Origin: Bufo bufo
Taxonomy: Eukaryota > Chordata > Amphibia > Anura > Bufonidae
NCBI RefSeq assembly: GCF_905171765.1
Contig: NC_053390.1
Span: forward strand, 304,180,622 to 304,244,621
Reading direction: 5' to 3'
Length of the DNA stretch: 64,000 bases
Shown here: in pieces, positions 20,912-31,125 of the stretch
Layout: each line of letters begins with the position of its first letter
Position numbering within the stretch: the stretch's first letter is position 1
The notes under the pieces: model-generated
Seen by the model: only the letters and a program-made list of their open reading frames with translations
The model's database searches: none
Told to the model about the DNA's origin: nothing
Program-made: the position numbers and the translations under genes

Positions 20912-22532
20912 ATGGGTACCCTTAGAATAATTGCCTGGAATGTGAGGGGGCTGAACCAACCTACTAAACGCAATGCCGTATTTTATGCCTTGCAAACGTA
21001 TCAACCGGCAATTCTATGCCTCTCGGAAACTCATCTCACTTCTGAGAGGACACATCCTATTCATAAGTCTTGGGTGGCACAGAAGTTTCATTCCTCCTAT
21101 TCCACGCAATCGAGAGGGGTGAGTGTGTTGGTGCATAGAAATGTTCTCTTTATATCGAGGGAGGTACATGTGGATGAGGAGGGTCGCTTTATATGTATTA
21201 ACTGTTCTGTGTTTCATTACCAGGTGTTACTAGTGGCCGTTTATATACCTCCCCCATATTCCTGTGAAGTTCTCAAAAAAGTACTATCCTTCACTTCCAA
21301 ATTTCCAGACCTGCCAGTTCTCATAATTGGTGATTTTAACATGTTCTTATCCCTAGTTAAATTCCTATCTGATAGTGGGGCCTCTGGCCCCTTCTATCCT
21401 CATTAGCCAAGACGCTTGCTGAAATAGACTTGTATGATTTTGGAGGTCCAGAAATCCTGGTGTGAAGCAATACTCATGCTATTCGTCATCACATAGTTCT
21501 CTTTCTAGGATAGATCTCGCTGTGGGATCTAAGGGAGTGTTAGATAAGGTCCAGGATGTTAGGTACTTACCCCGTAGTATTTCTGACCACTTCCCGTTAT
21601 TGGTAGTGCTGAATTTAGGGAGAGAGCTATTGGGGCCGAGACAGCCATGGCGACTAAACTCATTTTGGATCCAGTTAGTTGATACTGGTACTGTGATATC
21701 TGCTACTCTGACTGACTTTTACGAATAATGAAGGTTCAGCTAGTCACTCCATTATCTTGGATACAATGAAAGCTTATATTAGAGGGATATACATTAAACG
21801 GATTAGTTCCCATAAAACTAAAAGCAGGGCACTTATGACAGAACTACTGGATAGAGTTCAGACTACGGACGCTAAATACATCTCTGACCCCTCCCTAGAA
21901 AATTCCTCGCACTGGACGGAGGCGCAAAATGTACTGAAGGAACATTTGATTAGTAGGGCTGGGGACAAACAATTTTTTAAGACTCAACATTATTTTATGG
22001 AAGGGGAATGTACGGGCCACGTTCTAGCTACTATTATTAAAACCCAATCAGGCCCCTCTTGTGTATTGGGAATCACTAATAAAATGGCCTACAGGTATCG
22101 GGAGATGATAACATACTGAACATATTCCATGAGCACTATGCAGAAGTCTATAAGTCCAGACTGGGGATCCAGATGCCCAGCCTGTCTGATAATCAGGTTA
22201 TTACTTGATGGGGACATTCAATTGGAAGAGAGGGTATTGGCAGTGCAGTCGCTCACTAACGGAAAAGCACCTGGGGGGGATGGTTTGCCTGGGGAATTTT
22301 ACAAAAAACATCAAGAAGTTGTGCTCCTGTATCTCCTACAGGTGTTTAATGAATCTTATAGGACAGGTATTTTACCTATGAGAGAAGCATTGGTGGTGGT
22401 GATCCCTAAACCAGATAAGGATCCCAATATGGTAGATTCATATAGACCAATTTCACTCTTGACAGTAGATATAAAAGTGTTGACCAAGGTACTTGCTAAT
22501 AGGCTCCTGAATGTTATCTCCCACATTATACA
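20912..22532 (+). pseudogene. L1 ORF2p, endonuclease and partial RT, broken
   Basis: Starts at 20912 with IIAWNVRGLNQ, the L1 endonuclease opening, followed by CLSETH and LIIGDFN. Frames break near 21345-21460, at 21726 (stop) and near 22120. Further pieces show SRIDLAVG and SDHFPLL (rest of the endonuclease), the linker region, and the RT start SYRPISLLTVDIKVL at 22435-22480. The YXDD region and everything after it are absent because the element is truncated by the Tc1-like transposon. Confidence 0.85.
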
Positions 22533-24002
22533 TTAAACAAAATTAGGCAAAGTGAAAAAATTTGGGCACTGTTATCATTTTATTGATTCCAAAACCTTTA
22601 GAACTAATTATTGGAACTCAAATTGGCTTGGTAAGCTCAGTGACCCTTGACCTACATACACAGGTGAATCCAATTATGAGAAAGAGTATTTAACTACCTC
22701 AGCCCCTATAGCTTAAACAACCTTAATGACCAGGCCACTTTTTACACTTCTGACCTACCCTACTTTCACCGTTTATTGCTCGGTCATGCAACTTACCACC
22801 CAAATTAATTTTACTTCCTTTTCTTCTCACTAATAGAGCTTTAATTTGGTGGTATTTCATTGCTGCTGACATTTTAACTTTTTTTGTTATTAATAGAAAT
22901 GTAACAATTTTTTTGCAAAAAAATGACATTTTTCACTTTCAGTTGTAAAATTTTGCAAAAAAAACTACATCCATATATAAATTTTTCTCTAAATTTATTG
23001 TTCTACATGTCTGTGATAAAAAAAAAAATGTTTGGGTAAAAAAAAAAATGGTTTGGGTAAAAGTTATAGCATTTAGGAACTATGGTACAAAAATGTGAAT
23101 TTCCGCTTTTTGAAGCAGCTCTGACTTTCTGAGCACCTGTCATGTTTCCTGAGGTTCTACAATGGCCAGACAGTACAAACACCACACAAATGACCCCATT
23201 TCGGAAAGTAGACACCCTAAGGTATTCGCTGATGGGCATAGGGAGTTCATAGAACTTTTTATTTTTTGTCACAAGTTAGTGGAAAATGATGATTTCTTTT
23301 TTTTTTTCTTACAAAGTCTCATATTCCACTAACTTGTGACAAAAAATAAAAACTTCTATGAACTCACTATGCCCATCAGCGAATACCTTGGGGTGTCTTC
23401 TTTCCAAAATGGGGTCACTTGTGGGGTAGTTATACTGCCCTGGCATTCTAGGGGCCCAAATGTGTGGTAAGTAGTTTGAAATCAAAATCTGTAAAAAAAA
23501 ATGGCCGGTGAAATCCGAAAGGTGCTCTTTGGAATGTGGGCCTCTTTGCCCACCTAGGCTGCAAAAAAGTGCCACACATGTGGTATCTCCGTACTCAGGA
23601 GAAGTTGGGAAATGTGTTTTGGGGTGTCATTTTACATATACCCATGCTGGGTGAGATAAATATCTTGGTCAAATGCCAACTTGTATAAAAAAAATGGGAA
23701 AAGTTGTCTTTTGCCAAGATATTTCACTCACCCAGCATGGGTATATGTAAAATGACACCCCAAAACACATTGCCCAACTTCTCCTGAGTACGGAGATACC
23801 AGATGTGTGACACTTTTTTGCAGCCTAGTTGGGCAAAGGGGCCCACATTCCAAAGAGCACCTTTCGGATTTCACCGGTCATTTTTTACACATTTTGATTT
23901 CAAACTTCTTACCACACATTTGGGCCCCTAAAATGCCAGGGCAGTATAACTACCCCACAAGTGACCCCATTTTGGAAAGAAGACACCCCAAGGTATTCCG
24001 TG

Positions 24003-24755
24003 CAGAGAACATGGGCATGTGATGAATTGGGTTTGTGGACCAATATGACCGCAATTCATGCTTTTTAGTTAGACCCATGTTGAGGAGAAGGCCCAGAAAA
24101 GTTTTAATTTCGGAAACTTGGACTGGTTTCCACCGGAAAGGCTGGGCATAAAAGCTTCCCGGGTTGGCGGTTATAAATTGTGTGGCATACCAATTACCAA
24201 CTAAGTCTAAGAGCTCCGCAGTCAAGAACAGCTCAAAAAATCCCAGGGCCGAACCGATCTGAGCCGTCTCAACCCGAACTCCAGACTGGGCGGTGAAAGG
24301 GGGAACCAATGGTGCGGCTGAAGTTGGTGACTGCCAATCAGGGTTTGTCTGTGCGGTGGCTGCGACGGGGTAACTACTGCACGTGCCACCGTACCAGCTT
24401 CAACTGCCCTTCTGGTGCTCGCTACTTCACCATGTTGTACGGCAGTGCTGGTACTAGGTCCAGAAAGGGCTGCGCTGCTGGTGTATGCCTCACCACGTGA
24501 TCCGACAGCGCCAGCCCCACTCTGCTGCTCTTAAAGTGGATCCTGCGCAACCTGTGGTCTAGCGACACGGGGCCGGGTACGCCTGGTGCTATCAGGAACC
24601 TCAGCCTCCTCGTCCGAACTTTGGGTCAGAGAGCCACTGCTTTCTACAGGTTCATAATCTGACCCGCTAGATTCGTCAGATGAGGGTTCCCATTCCTCAT
24701 CCGACTGGGTCAGAATCCTGTAGGCCTCTTCAGAAGAATACCCCCTGTTTGACAT
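24003..24755 (-). pseudogene. piggyBac transposase fragment (copy B)
   Basis: Starts with MSNRGYSSEEAYRIL at 24755, the same N-terminus as the 575-aa transposase of copy C. It loses frame after about 74 codons and resumes near 24309 (PPFTAQSGVRVETAQIG) up to HHMPMFSA near 24010, where homology stops at the deletion junction. All catalytic aspartates are missing. The short internal loss near GNWYATQF (compare the AETNRYATQF segment of copy C) and the stops mark it as dead. Confidence 0.88.
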
Positions 24756-25387
24756 TTGGGCAACTAAATTTAGGGGTATTCCCTGAGACTACCCAAGAAA
24801 AAAAGCAAGCCTGTCTTACAAATGGGAGGCTAGCGAAGTACCGGAGGCCGCTGCGGTTGATAAAAAATATCAAAACTGATTTTTTTTATCGCCGCAGCGC
24901 GTGTAAAGTGAATGTGCAGTGATCAAAAAAAATATATTTTTTTGTCACTGCGGTGGGGCGGGCGTGGGTGAACGCACGTGTGGGCGACCGATCAGGCCTG
25001 ATCGGGCAAACACTGCGTTTTGGGTGGAGGGCGAACTAAAGTGACACTAATACTATTATAGATCTGACCGTGATCAGTTTTGATCACTTACAGATACTAT
25101 AAAAGTACAAATGCTGATTAGCGATACGCTGAAACAGCGAATAAGTGACTGCGGTGCGGTGGGCTGGGCGCTAACTGATCCCTAAACTACCTAACCAAAG
25201 GGCCTAAACTATCCCTAAAACCTAACAGTCAATACCAGTGGGGAAAAAAAGTGACAGTTTACACTGATCACTTTTTTCCTTTCACTAGTGATTGAAAGGG
25301 GCGATCAAAGGGGTGATCAAAGGGTTAATTGGGGTGCAGGGGGTGATCTGGGGCTAAAGTGTACTGTTGGTGCTACTCACTGTGATC

Positions 25388-25550
25388 TCTGCTCCTCTGC
25401 TGGATCCAACCGACGAAAAGGACCAGCAGAGGAGCAGACAAGCCATATAACAGATCATATTTACTAATATGATCTGTTATATGGCTTGTGATTCGATTTT
25501 TAAAAAATCAGCAACCTGCCAGCCACGATCATTGGCTGTCAGGTTGCTGA
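25388..25550. repeat. Three successive hairpins at right end of piggyBac copy B
   Basis: Hairpin 1 is 25388-25438 (GCTCCTCTGCTGG / CCAGCAGAGGAGC). Hairpin 2 is 25440-25487 (CATATAACAGATCATAT with its complement). Hairpin 3 is 25509-25550 (CAACCTGCCAGCC with its near complement). Position and order equal those of copies A and C. Confidence 0.8.
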
Positions 25551-25765
25551 TGAAATACTCCTTTAACTTTTGCCGGCCCGCGATGCGCATGCGCGGGCCG
25601 GCTCTGACCGAAATCTCGCGTCTCGCGAGATGACGCACGGATGCGTCCAGGAGGAATGAATTAACCACCTTCCGGACGCATTCGTGCGTTAGGCGGTCCG
25701 GAGGTGGTTAAGGGGGTCAATTGTAAGTTTCCCTCCTCTTTTAATTTTCTCTGAAGAGTAGCAAC

Positions 25766-26788
25766 ATGGGGGTCTCAAAACAACTCTCAAATGACCTGAA
25801 GACAAAGATTGTTCACCATCATGGTTTAGGGGAAGGATACAGAAAGCTGTCTCAGAGATTTCAGCTGTCTGTTTCCACAGTTAGGAACATATTGAGGAAA
25901 TGGAAGACCACAGGCTCAGTTCAAGTTAAGGCTCGAAGTGGCAGACCAAGAAAAATCTATGATAGACAGAAGCGACGAATGGTGAGAACAGTCAGAGTCA
26001 ACCCACAGACCAGCACCAAAGACCTACAACATCATCTTGCTGCAGATGGAGTCACTGTGCATCGTTCAACCATTCGGCGCACTTTACACAAGGAGATGCT
26101 GTATGCGAGAGTGATGCAGAGGAAGCCTTTTCTCTGCCCACAGCACAAAAAGTGCCACTTGAGGTGGGCTAAAGCACATTTGGACAAGCCAGCTTCATTT
26201 TGGAATAAGGTGCTGTGGACTGATGAAACTAAAATTTTGTTATTTGGCCATAACAAGGGGTGTTATGCATGGAGGAAAAAGAACACAGCATTCCAAGAAA
26301 AACACCTGCTACCTACAGTAAAATATGGTGGTGGTTCCATCATGCTGTGGGGCTGTGTGGCCAGTGCAGGGACTAGGAATCTTGTCAAAGTTGAGGGACG
26401 CATGGATTCCACTCAGTATCAGCAGATTCTGGAGACCAATGTCCAGGAATCAGTGACAAAGCTGAAGCTGCGCCGGGGCTGGATCTTTCAACAAGACAAC
26501 AACCCTAAACACTGCTCAAAATCCACTAGGGCATTTATGCAGAGGAACAAGTACAACGTTCTGGAATGGCCATCTCAGTCCCCAGACCTGAATATAATTG
26601 AAAATCTGTGGTGTGACTTCAAGAGAGCTGTCCATGCTCGGAAACCATCAAACCTGAATGAACTAAAGATGTTTTGTAAAGAGGAATGGTCCAAAATACC
26701 TTCAACCAGAATCCAGACTCTCATTGGAACCTACAGGAAGCGTTTAGAGGCTGTAATTTCTGCAAAAGGAGGATCTACTAAATATTGA
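25766..26788 (+). CDS. Tc1/mariner-family transposase, intact ORF
   Basis: An uninterrupted 340-residue frame from ATG 25766, the usual Tc1 length. An N-terminal paired-like helix-turn-helix region (about 1-110) contains the GRPRK linker at residues 59-63. The catalytic DD34E triad is present as WTDETK (D153), QQDNNPKH (D244) and SPDLNIIENLW (E279). The enzyme cuts at TA sites and moves its element by cut-and-paste in the nucleus. No stop or frameshift is visible, which is notable because its own element has lost most of the left inverted repeat. If expressed, it could act only on other copies. A poly-A signal (AATAAA, about 26875) follows. Expression is untested. Confidence 0.92.
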   Translation: MGVSKQLSNDLKTKIVHHHGLGEGYRKLSQRFQLSVSTVRNILRKWKTTGSVQVKARSGRPRKIYDRQKRRMVRTVRVNPQTSTKDLQHHLAADGVTVHRSTIRRTLHKEMLYARVMQRKPFLCPQHKKCHLRWAKAHLDKPASFWNKVLWTDETKILLFGHNKGCYAWRKKNTAFQEKHLLPTVKYGGGSIMLWGCVASAGTRNLVKVEGRMDSTQYQQILETNVQESVTKLKLRRGWIFQQDNNPKHCSKSTRAFMQRNKYNVLEWPSQSPDLNIIENLWCDFKRAVHARKPSNLNELKMFCKEEWSKIPSTRIQTLIGTYRKRLEAVISAKGGSTKY

Positions 26789-26804
26789 TTTCTTTTCTTT
26801 CTTT

Positions 26805-27020
26805 TTTGCTGTGCCCAAATTTATGCACCTGCCTAATTTTGTTTAAACAATTATAGCACACTTTCTGTAAATCCAATAAACTTCATTTCACTTCTCAAAT
26901 ATCACTGTGTGTGTCTCCTATATAATATATTTAACTGACATTTTTTATCGTAACAACCAACGATTTATACAGGAAAATCATGACGATTAACAAGGTTGCC
27001 CAAACTTTCGCATCCCACTG
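26805..27020 (+). repeat. Right terminal inverted repeat of the Tc1-like element (~210 bp)
   Basis: Inner part matches inverted the left remnant at 22533-22575. The outer tip reads CAGTGGGATGCG on the minus strand, typical of Tc1 ends, and is followed by TA. Confidence 0.8.
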
Positions 27021-27022
27021 TA

Positions 27023-27290
27023 TTCTGGTGAAATTCACAAATTTTTTGGTGTGATGTACCACTCCTATACCTATTAGACCGAAAAAATATATAATTTGTC
27101 TGTTACATTTTCTGGTGAAATTCATCAATTTTTGGGTGTGTTGTACCACTGCTATACCTAGTAGACAGGTTAAAAAAATAAATGGTCAGTTACATTTTCT
27201 GGTGAAATTCACCAATTTTTGGGTGTGATATACCAATGTTATACCTAGTAGACAGCTTAATAAATTTCAATAATTTTTCTGTTATATTCT
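27023..27290. repeat. Three-copy tandem repeat, ~87-bp period
   Basis: Each copy begins TTCTGGTGAAATTCA and contains 'TATACCTA.TAGAC'. Copies start near 27023, 27110 and 27196; the third decays. It abuts the right end of the Tc1-like element. Confidence 0.8.
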
Positions 27291-27299
27291 TATATTTTT

Positions 27300-27998
27300 A
27301 GACGTGAATAAACAACCTGCTATGCATAGGTGACAGGGAATAAAATTTAATATATTATTCAGTAATTAATGCGCGCCACATCCATTCATTCAATGCTTAA
27401 ACTTTGAAAAGTTTTCACACTTTTACGCTTTAATAATTTCTCCTGTATTTCAACTCTATAATTTTAAATTTGAAAAAATGAATCCTCCCATGGATGTGGT
27501 CTCTCTTTCTCACGCTCCCTCTCTGGCCTGGAACCCTGATTCCCCGCCACCCGTGATCACCATGGTAGGCGCATAAAAGAACATCGAAAATTGATAGAGC
27601 AGATATCAAATTGGATCGTGAACATCACGGGGACGTGCGACATGGTGGGGCAGTAAGTGTGCACACGCCTACATGAACTGACTGACAGGGGTCAGCCCCT
27701 GCAACTTCTGGGTCTTGGATGCAGAAGCCCACGGAAGGGATTCCAAGTGTTTACATGGCTTTCCGATTTATGGCTCTGCTCTGCAAAAGATAGGACAACA
27801 TGGGCACGGAGGCCATACGTTCATGCGAATGGGGCCTTATTCTGTCATCCTGGTTTGGCAGTTCAGGACAAAGACTGAAAATCCTGTGTGTACTGTAACA
27901 TTTAAATGAGAGCTTGGTGTACAGTACCTCAGCACCATCTGTTATATGTCAGTGTAGGTCTCCCGGTAATAAGGGTCGGGGTCTCTCCAGCAGGGTGT
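27300..27998. other. Upstream region of the V gene, no gene seen
   Basis: Unique-looking sequence without coding frames of note; it leads into the IGHV promoter region. Confidence 0.5.
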
Positions 27999-28006
27999 AT
28001 GTAAAT
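27999..28006 (+). promoter_or_regulatory. Octamer-like element of the IGHV promoter
   Basis: ATGTAAAT, one base from the conserved ATGCAAAT octamer that binds Oct-type factors in Ig V promoters. It lies 105 bp upstream of the leader ATG, the usual range. A TTTAAATA at about 28025-28032 may serve as the TATA-like box. Confidence 0.5.
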
Positions 28007-28110
28007 ATATTTGAATAAGTTCCTGTTTAAATAGAGAGGTTAAAGCAACCACTAATCAGGAACTGTACAACAGACCTGGAAGTGACTTGTTCTATCTCTT
28101 CTGACCAAAC

Positions 28111-28555
28111 ATGAAAGGTCTCCTTTGGTTATTCTGTGTTATATTAATCCTAAAATGTGAGTCTGATTTCCTGCCAAAGTCAATTCCACTCAACTTCTAG
28201 TAATAATTGTAATTATTATAGATTTTTGTTTATGTACAGGTGTCACTGCACAAATCTCTATGGTGGAGTCTGGTCCTGGTATTGTGAAGCCTTCAGAGAC
28301 TCTGGACATGACCTGTAAAGTGACCGGGGCCTCCCTCACTGACAGCACTAACATGCATGGTGTACACTGGATCCGACAACCTGAAGGGAAAGGACTGGAC
28401 TGGTTGGGGGTAATATGGCATAATGATGGCAAAGTTTATGCCCAGTCTCTTCAGGGACGTCTAACTCTAACAAGAGATACAAATAAAGGAGAAGTTTATC
28501 TTAAACTCACTGGAGTGAAACCTGAAGAATCTGGGAAATATTATTGTGCTAGATA
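28111..28555 (+). CDS. Immunoglobulin heavy-chain variable gene (IGHV), apparently functional
   Basis: Leader exon 1 is 28111-28156 (46 bp, MKGLLWLFCVILILK plus one base), followed by a GTGAGT donor. The acceptor TTTATGTACAG ends at 28239, and the V exon is 28240-28555. The spliced frame is open. Predicted mature start is QISMVESGPG. Framework landmarks are present: first Cys in DMTCKV, Trp in VHWIRQPEGKGLDWLG, RLTLTRDT in FR3 and the second Cys in GKYYCAR. The protein is the antigen-binding part of an antibody heavy chain after V-D-J joining in B cells. FR1 and FR2 resemble the mammalian clan-II type (SGPG.VKPSET). It is directly followed by a recombination signal. It is the only V gene in the 64 kb. 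The alternative of a pseudogene is unsupported by any visible lesion. Confidence 0.93.
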
Positions 28556-28594
28556 CACAGTGTAACAGATGGACTGAGGACATGTACAGAAACA
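28556..28594 (+). promoter_or_regulatory. V(D)J recombination signal sequence, 23-bp spacer
   Basis: Consensus heptamer CACAGTG at 28556-28562, a spacer of exactly 23 bp (28563-28585), and nonamer ACAGAAACA at 28586-28594 (consensus ACAAAAACC, two differences). A 23-spacer is the type used at the 3' side of heavy-chain V genes; RAG1/RAG2 would join it to a 12-spacer D segment. Confidence 0.92.
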
Positions 28595-28699
28595 GATTTA
28601 TATAAAGAACTACTGTAGCAGAAGGACCCGGCTTTGCATGGGTATGTTTCATCTATTTTATTTAATGTTTGTGTGTGTCGTTAAAAGATATCAACAGTA

Positions 28700-29396
28700 T
28701 CCACTATAACAGTGACATCTACAGTACTCCGCTCCTTAACAGTGACCTCCACAGCCCTCCATCCCTTATGGGACCTCCACAGCAGTCCACCCCCTTAACT
28801 TTGACCTTCACAGCAGACTGCCCTTGTAACAGTAAGTTCCACAGAACCCCACCCCCTTAACAGTGACCTCTACAGCACCCATCCTTTAACACTGAGCATA
28901 GGTTACAGTCCTCTTAACTGACCTCCACCATTCCCGGCCCCCTTAACAGAGACCTCCACAGCGACTGCCCCTTTAACAGTAACTGCCACAGTACCTCTCT
29001 CCCTTAACAGTGACCTCCACTGTACTTCTCTCCCTTAACAGTGACCTCACAGTACCCCGCTGCCCCTTTAATAGTGGACTCCACAATCCGTTCCTCCCTT
29101 AACAGTGCCTGCCCCTTTAACAGTGACCTCCAAAGTAGCCTGTCCCCTTAACAGTAACATCCACAGAGCCCTCCTCTTTAACAGTGACCTCCACAGCAAC
29201 CACACATTTTTTAGTGACCTCCACAGTCCCCCGTCTCATTAACAGTGATTTCCACAATAAGCCGCCCCTTTAACAGTGTACTCCACAGAGCTCCGTTCCC
29301 TTAAAATGTGACCTCCACAACACCTCACCCCCTAATAGTGACCTCTAAAGCACCCTGCCCCTTAACACTGACCTCCATAGTGGACCGTCCCCTTAA
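28700..29396. repeat. Degenerate minisatellite (CAGTGACCTCCACAG type), part 1
   Basis: Period about 30-36 bp. The common core is 'TTAACAGTGACCTCCACAG' followed by a C-rich part. It begins just 3' of the V gene and continues after a MITE insertion at 29719-29770. Confidence 0.85.
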
Positions 29397-29715
29397 GGGT
29401 CCATTCACATGTCCGCAAAATGGGTCCGGATCCGTTCCACAACATTGCAGGACGGATCCGGATCCATTCATTTTCAATGGGGCACACAGTGTGCTGTCCG
29501 CATCCGCACTTCCGTTCCGCATCCGCACTTCCGTTCCACAAAAAAATTTAACATGTCCTATTCTTGTCCGCAGACACGGGCAAGAAAAGGCATTTCTATT
29601 TAAAATGCGGGCCATGTGCGGTCTGCAAAATGCGGAACGCACATGGCCGGTGTCCGTGTTTTGTGGATTCGCAATTTGTGGACTGCAAAACACTTGCGGA
29701 CGTGTGAATGGACCC
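29397..29715. mobile_element. MITE, Harbinger-like (319 bp)
   Basis: Terminal inverted repeats GGGTCCATTCACATGTCCGC / GCGGACGTGTGAATGGACCC, flanked by TAA on both sides (29394-29396 and 29716-29718). A 3-bp TAA duplication suits PIF/Harbinger. It is inserted in the minisatellite. No coding capacity; the open frames over it on both strands are a result of its inverted symmetry. Confidence 0.75.
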
Positions 29716-29769
29716 TAACTGTGGCCTCCACCGTTCCATGCCCCCTTACCAGTGACCTCCACAGCGCAA

Positions 29770-30430
29770 AAAACGTAAGTGTAGATAATCACATATGTCG
29801 GTCATGCAAAAATCAAAATGTTATCACAGAGAGCATAAAACCAATTAGAACATAACTTTTAATACATATAAAAAGAGCCCAATTCGAGCTGTCAATGTAT
29901 ATCCCATTGTAGCGCTGCTATACCGATAATCAGTGATAAACTTGACATCAGGGGCAAATAAGGGCTACATAGCGGGAAATCTGATCCTGTCAGAACCCTA
30001 GATAATGGCTCAGCCCAGAGGCACACCCTGATGGTTGATGACCTCTGTCTTCGTACCTAAGCCTATTATTCCCCTAAAAGCCCTAACAAAATTGTAAAAT
30101 AGCTAATACCCTAAATTTCAACGTGTTTCCCCAAGTAGATTGATAAAGGTTCATCAGGGGACAAAGAGGGCAATACAACATAAACAATTAATAAGATGAT
30201 CATCTGTTATTGGAGACCTTACAGAGCAATACCTGAGCATAAAAAATATGGATCAACGGCCTGAGGCAAAAAGATACATGTGGGCTCAAAAAATTACCAA
30301 TGTAGGCTATTTACAGTAAGCACCGTGGAAAACCAATAACAAGGCGATACAATAAAGTGAGGTCCATGTGGACCACTCACGTGCGCCAACTTCCTCAGGA
30401 TGTAAGGATCTCCATTGAGCAGAATAGCAG
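29770..30430 (-). mobile_element. Penelope-like tail with hammerhead-like motif (tentative)
   Basis: About 660 bp of unrelated sequence interrupts the minisatellite. Near its middle the minus strand carries CTGATGA (30157-30151), a 21-nt insert and GAAAC (30129-30125). In Penelope-like retroelements, hammerhead ribozyme motifs of this form occur in the terminal repeats; that is published for the family, while membership here is inferred. No RT is present. Confidence 0.45.
30125..30157 (-). ncRNA. Hammerhead-like ribozyme core
   Basis: On the minus strand CTGATGA and GAAAC, the two invariant core strands, are 21 nt apart, followed by ACGTTG. Stem II is weak (two or three pairs at most), so activity is doubtful. 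Confidence 0.4.
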
Positions 30431-31125
30431 CCTCCACAGCGGCTCGTCCCTTTAACAGTCACCTCCATAGCGGCCGCTTCTCTATTAGTGACCTCCACCG
30501 TACCCCATCTCCTTAACAGTTATTTCCACAACACCCCATCCCTTTAACAGTGGCCTGTACAGTATCTCACCCCTTTAACGGTGACCTCCACAGCGGGCGC
30601 ACTTTTATTAGTGACCACCACAGTACCCCATCTCCTTAACAGTGATTTCCACAACATTTTCCTCTTAGCTTTTACCTCCACAGCAGCCTGCCCCTAGGAT
30701 GGCCAGAGTTTTGGTTTTAGGACAGACAGTCCAGCTTCAGACTCCCTGTCCTCTGTCGGGTGCAGGGCATGGACGGACACAGGGATGTCCTTTTGCATAG
30801 CTCACTCTCAGACAGCAGCACTGTGCTGTCTGAGCGTGAGCTGCAGGAAGAGAGTCACCCTCCCTTCCACCCCTGCAGCTGACAGAAGTTGATTTTTACC
30901 TTAATTTTTTTAAATCCCTGTCGGCTGCTGGAGTGGGAGGGGGCATGGCCTAACTGAGTCGTGGGCATGGCTTAGTAGGACCTGGAGTGGGGTTTTTAGG
31001 TCTGTCTTTTGAGGGTGGCCTAAAAGGACACCCCACCTGTCCCCTAAACTGTGACCTCCACAGCACTCCGCTCCCTTAACAGTGTCATCCACAGCGCCCT
31101 GCTCCTTTAAAGCTCACCTACAGCA
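30431..31125. repeat. Degenerate minisatellite (CAGTGACCTCCACAG type), part 2
   Basis: Same core as part 1. It is clear at 30431-30690 and again at 31035-31125; 30690-31034 is an unrelated spacer in which no gene was recognised. Confidence 0.7.

Larger units (their letters stand above)
19210..22532 (+). mobile_element. L1-like LINE copy 2, with 5' end, 3'-truncated
   Basis: Starts with a G-rich 5' UTR (GGGGGCATGGCCTGACTGGG), followed by ORF1 (19369), an inter-ORF spacer, and ORF2 from 20912 up to the RT palm region. It is cut off at about 22532, where the left end of a Tc1-like transposon starts inside its own inverted repeat, so the L1 3' half is gone. It is homologous to the L1 at 1-4762 (same order and motifs) but is a different subfamily. 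Confidence 0.88.
22694..25707 (-). mobile_element. piggyBac-type transposon copy B (3.0 kb, deleted)
   Basis: Flanked by TTAA at 22690-22693 and 25708-25711. Left terminus is CTACCTCAGCCCC and right terminus GGTCCGGAGGTGG. It carries one inverted pair of the ~390-bp unit (centres near 23295 and 23690), then joins abruptly at about 24003 to the middle of a transposase gene on the minus strand. The right end has the three-hairpin arrangement. It lies inside the Tc1-like element, so it is younger than it. Confidence 0.88.
22533..27020 (+). mobile_element. Tc1-like transposon, left end truncated, split by piggyBac copy B
   Basis: The left remnant (22533-22689) carries AAACAAAATTAGGCA and a TTTGGGCA motif. 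The right end (about 26805-27020) is their inverted complement and continues to the outer tip CAGTGGGATGCGAAAG (read inward), followed by TA at 27021-27022. About 170 bp of the outer left inverted repeat are missing, and the junction with the L1 is abrupt, so the element cannot be excised as it stands. A 340-aa transposase gene lies between. The 3-kb piggyBac copy B interrupts the segment between the left end and the gene. Confidence 0.88.

Noticed and set aside
24309..24500. Plus-strand frame over the piggyBac copy B
   Set aside because: Antisense shadow of the transposase remnant.
29308..29718. Overlapping 136-aa and 122-aa frames on both strands
   Set aside because: They come from the inverted symmetry of the Harbinger-like MITE plus minisatellite.
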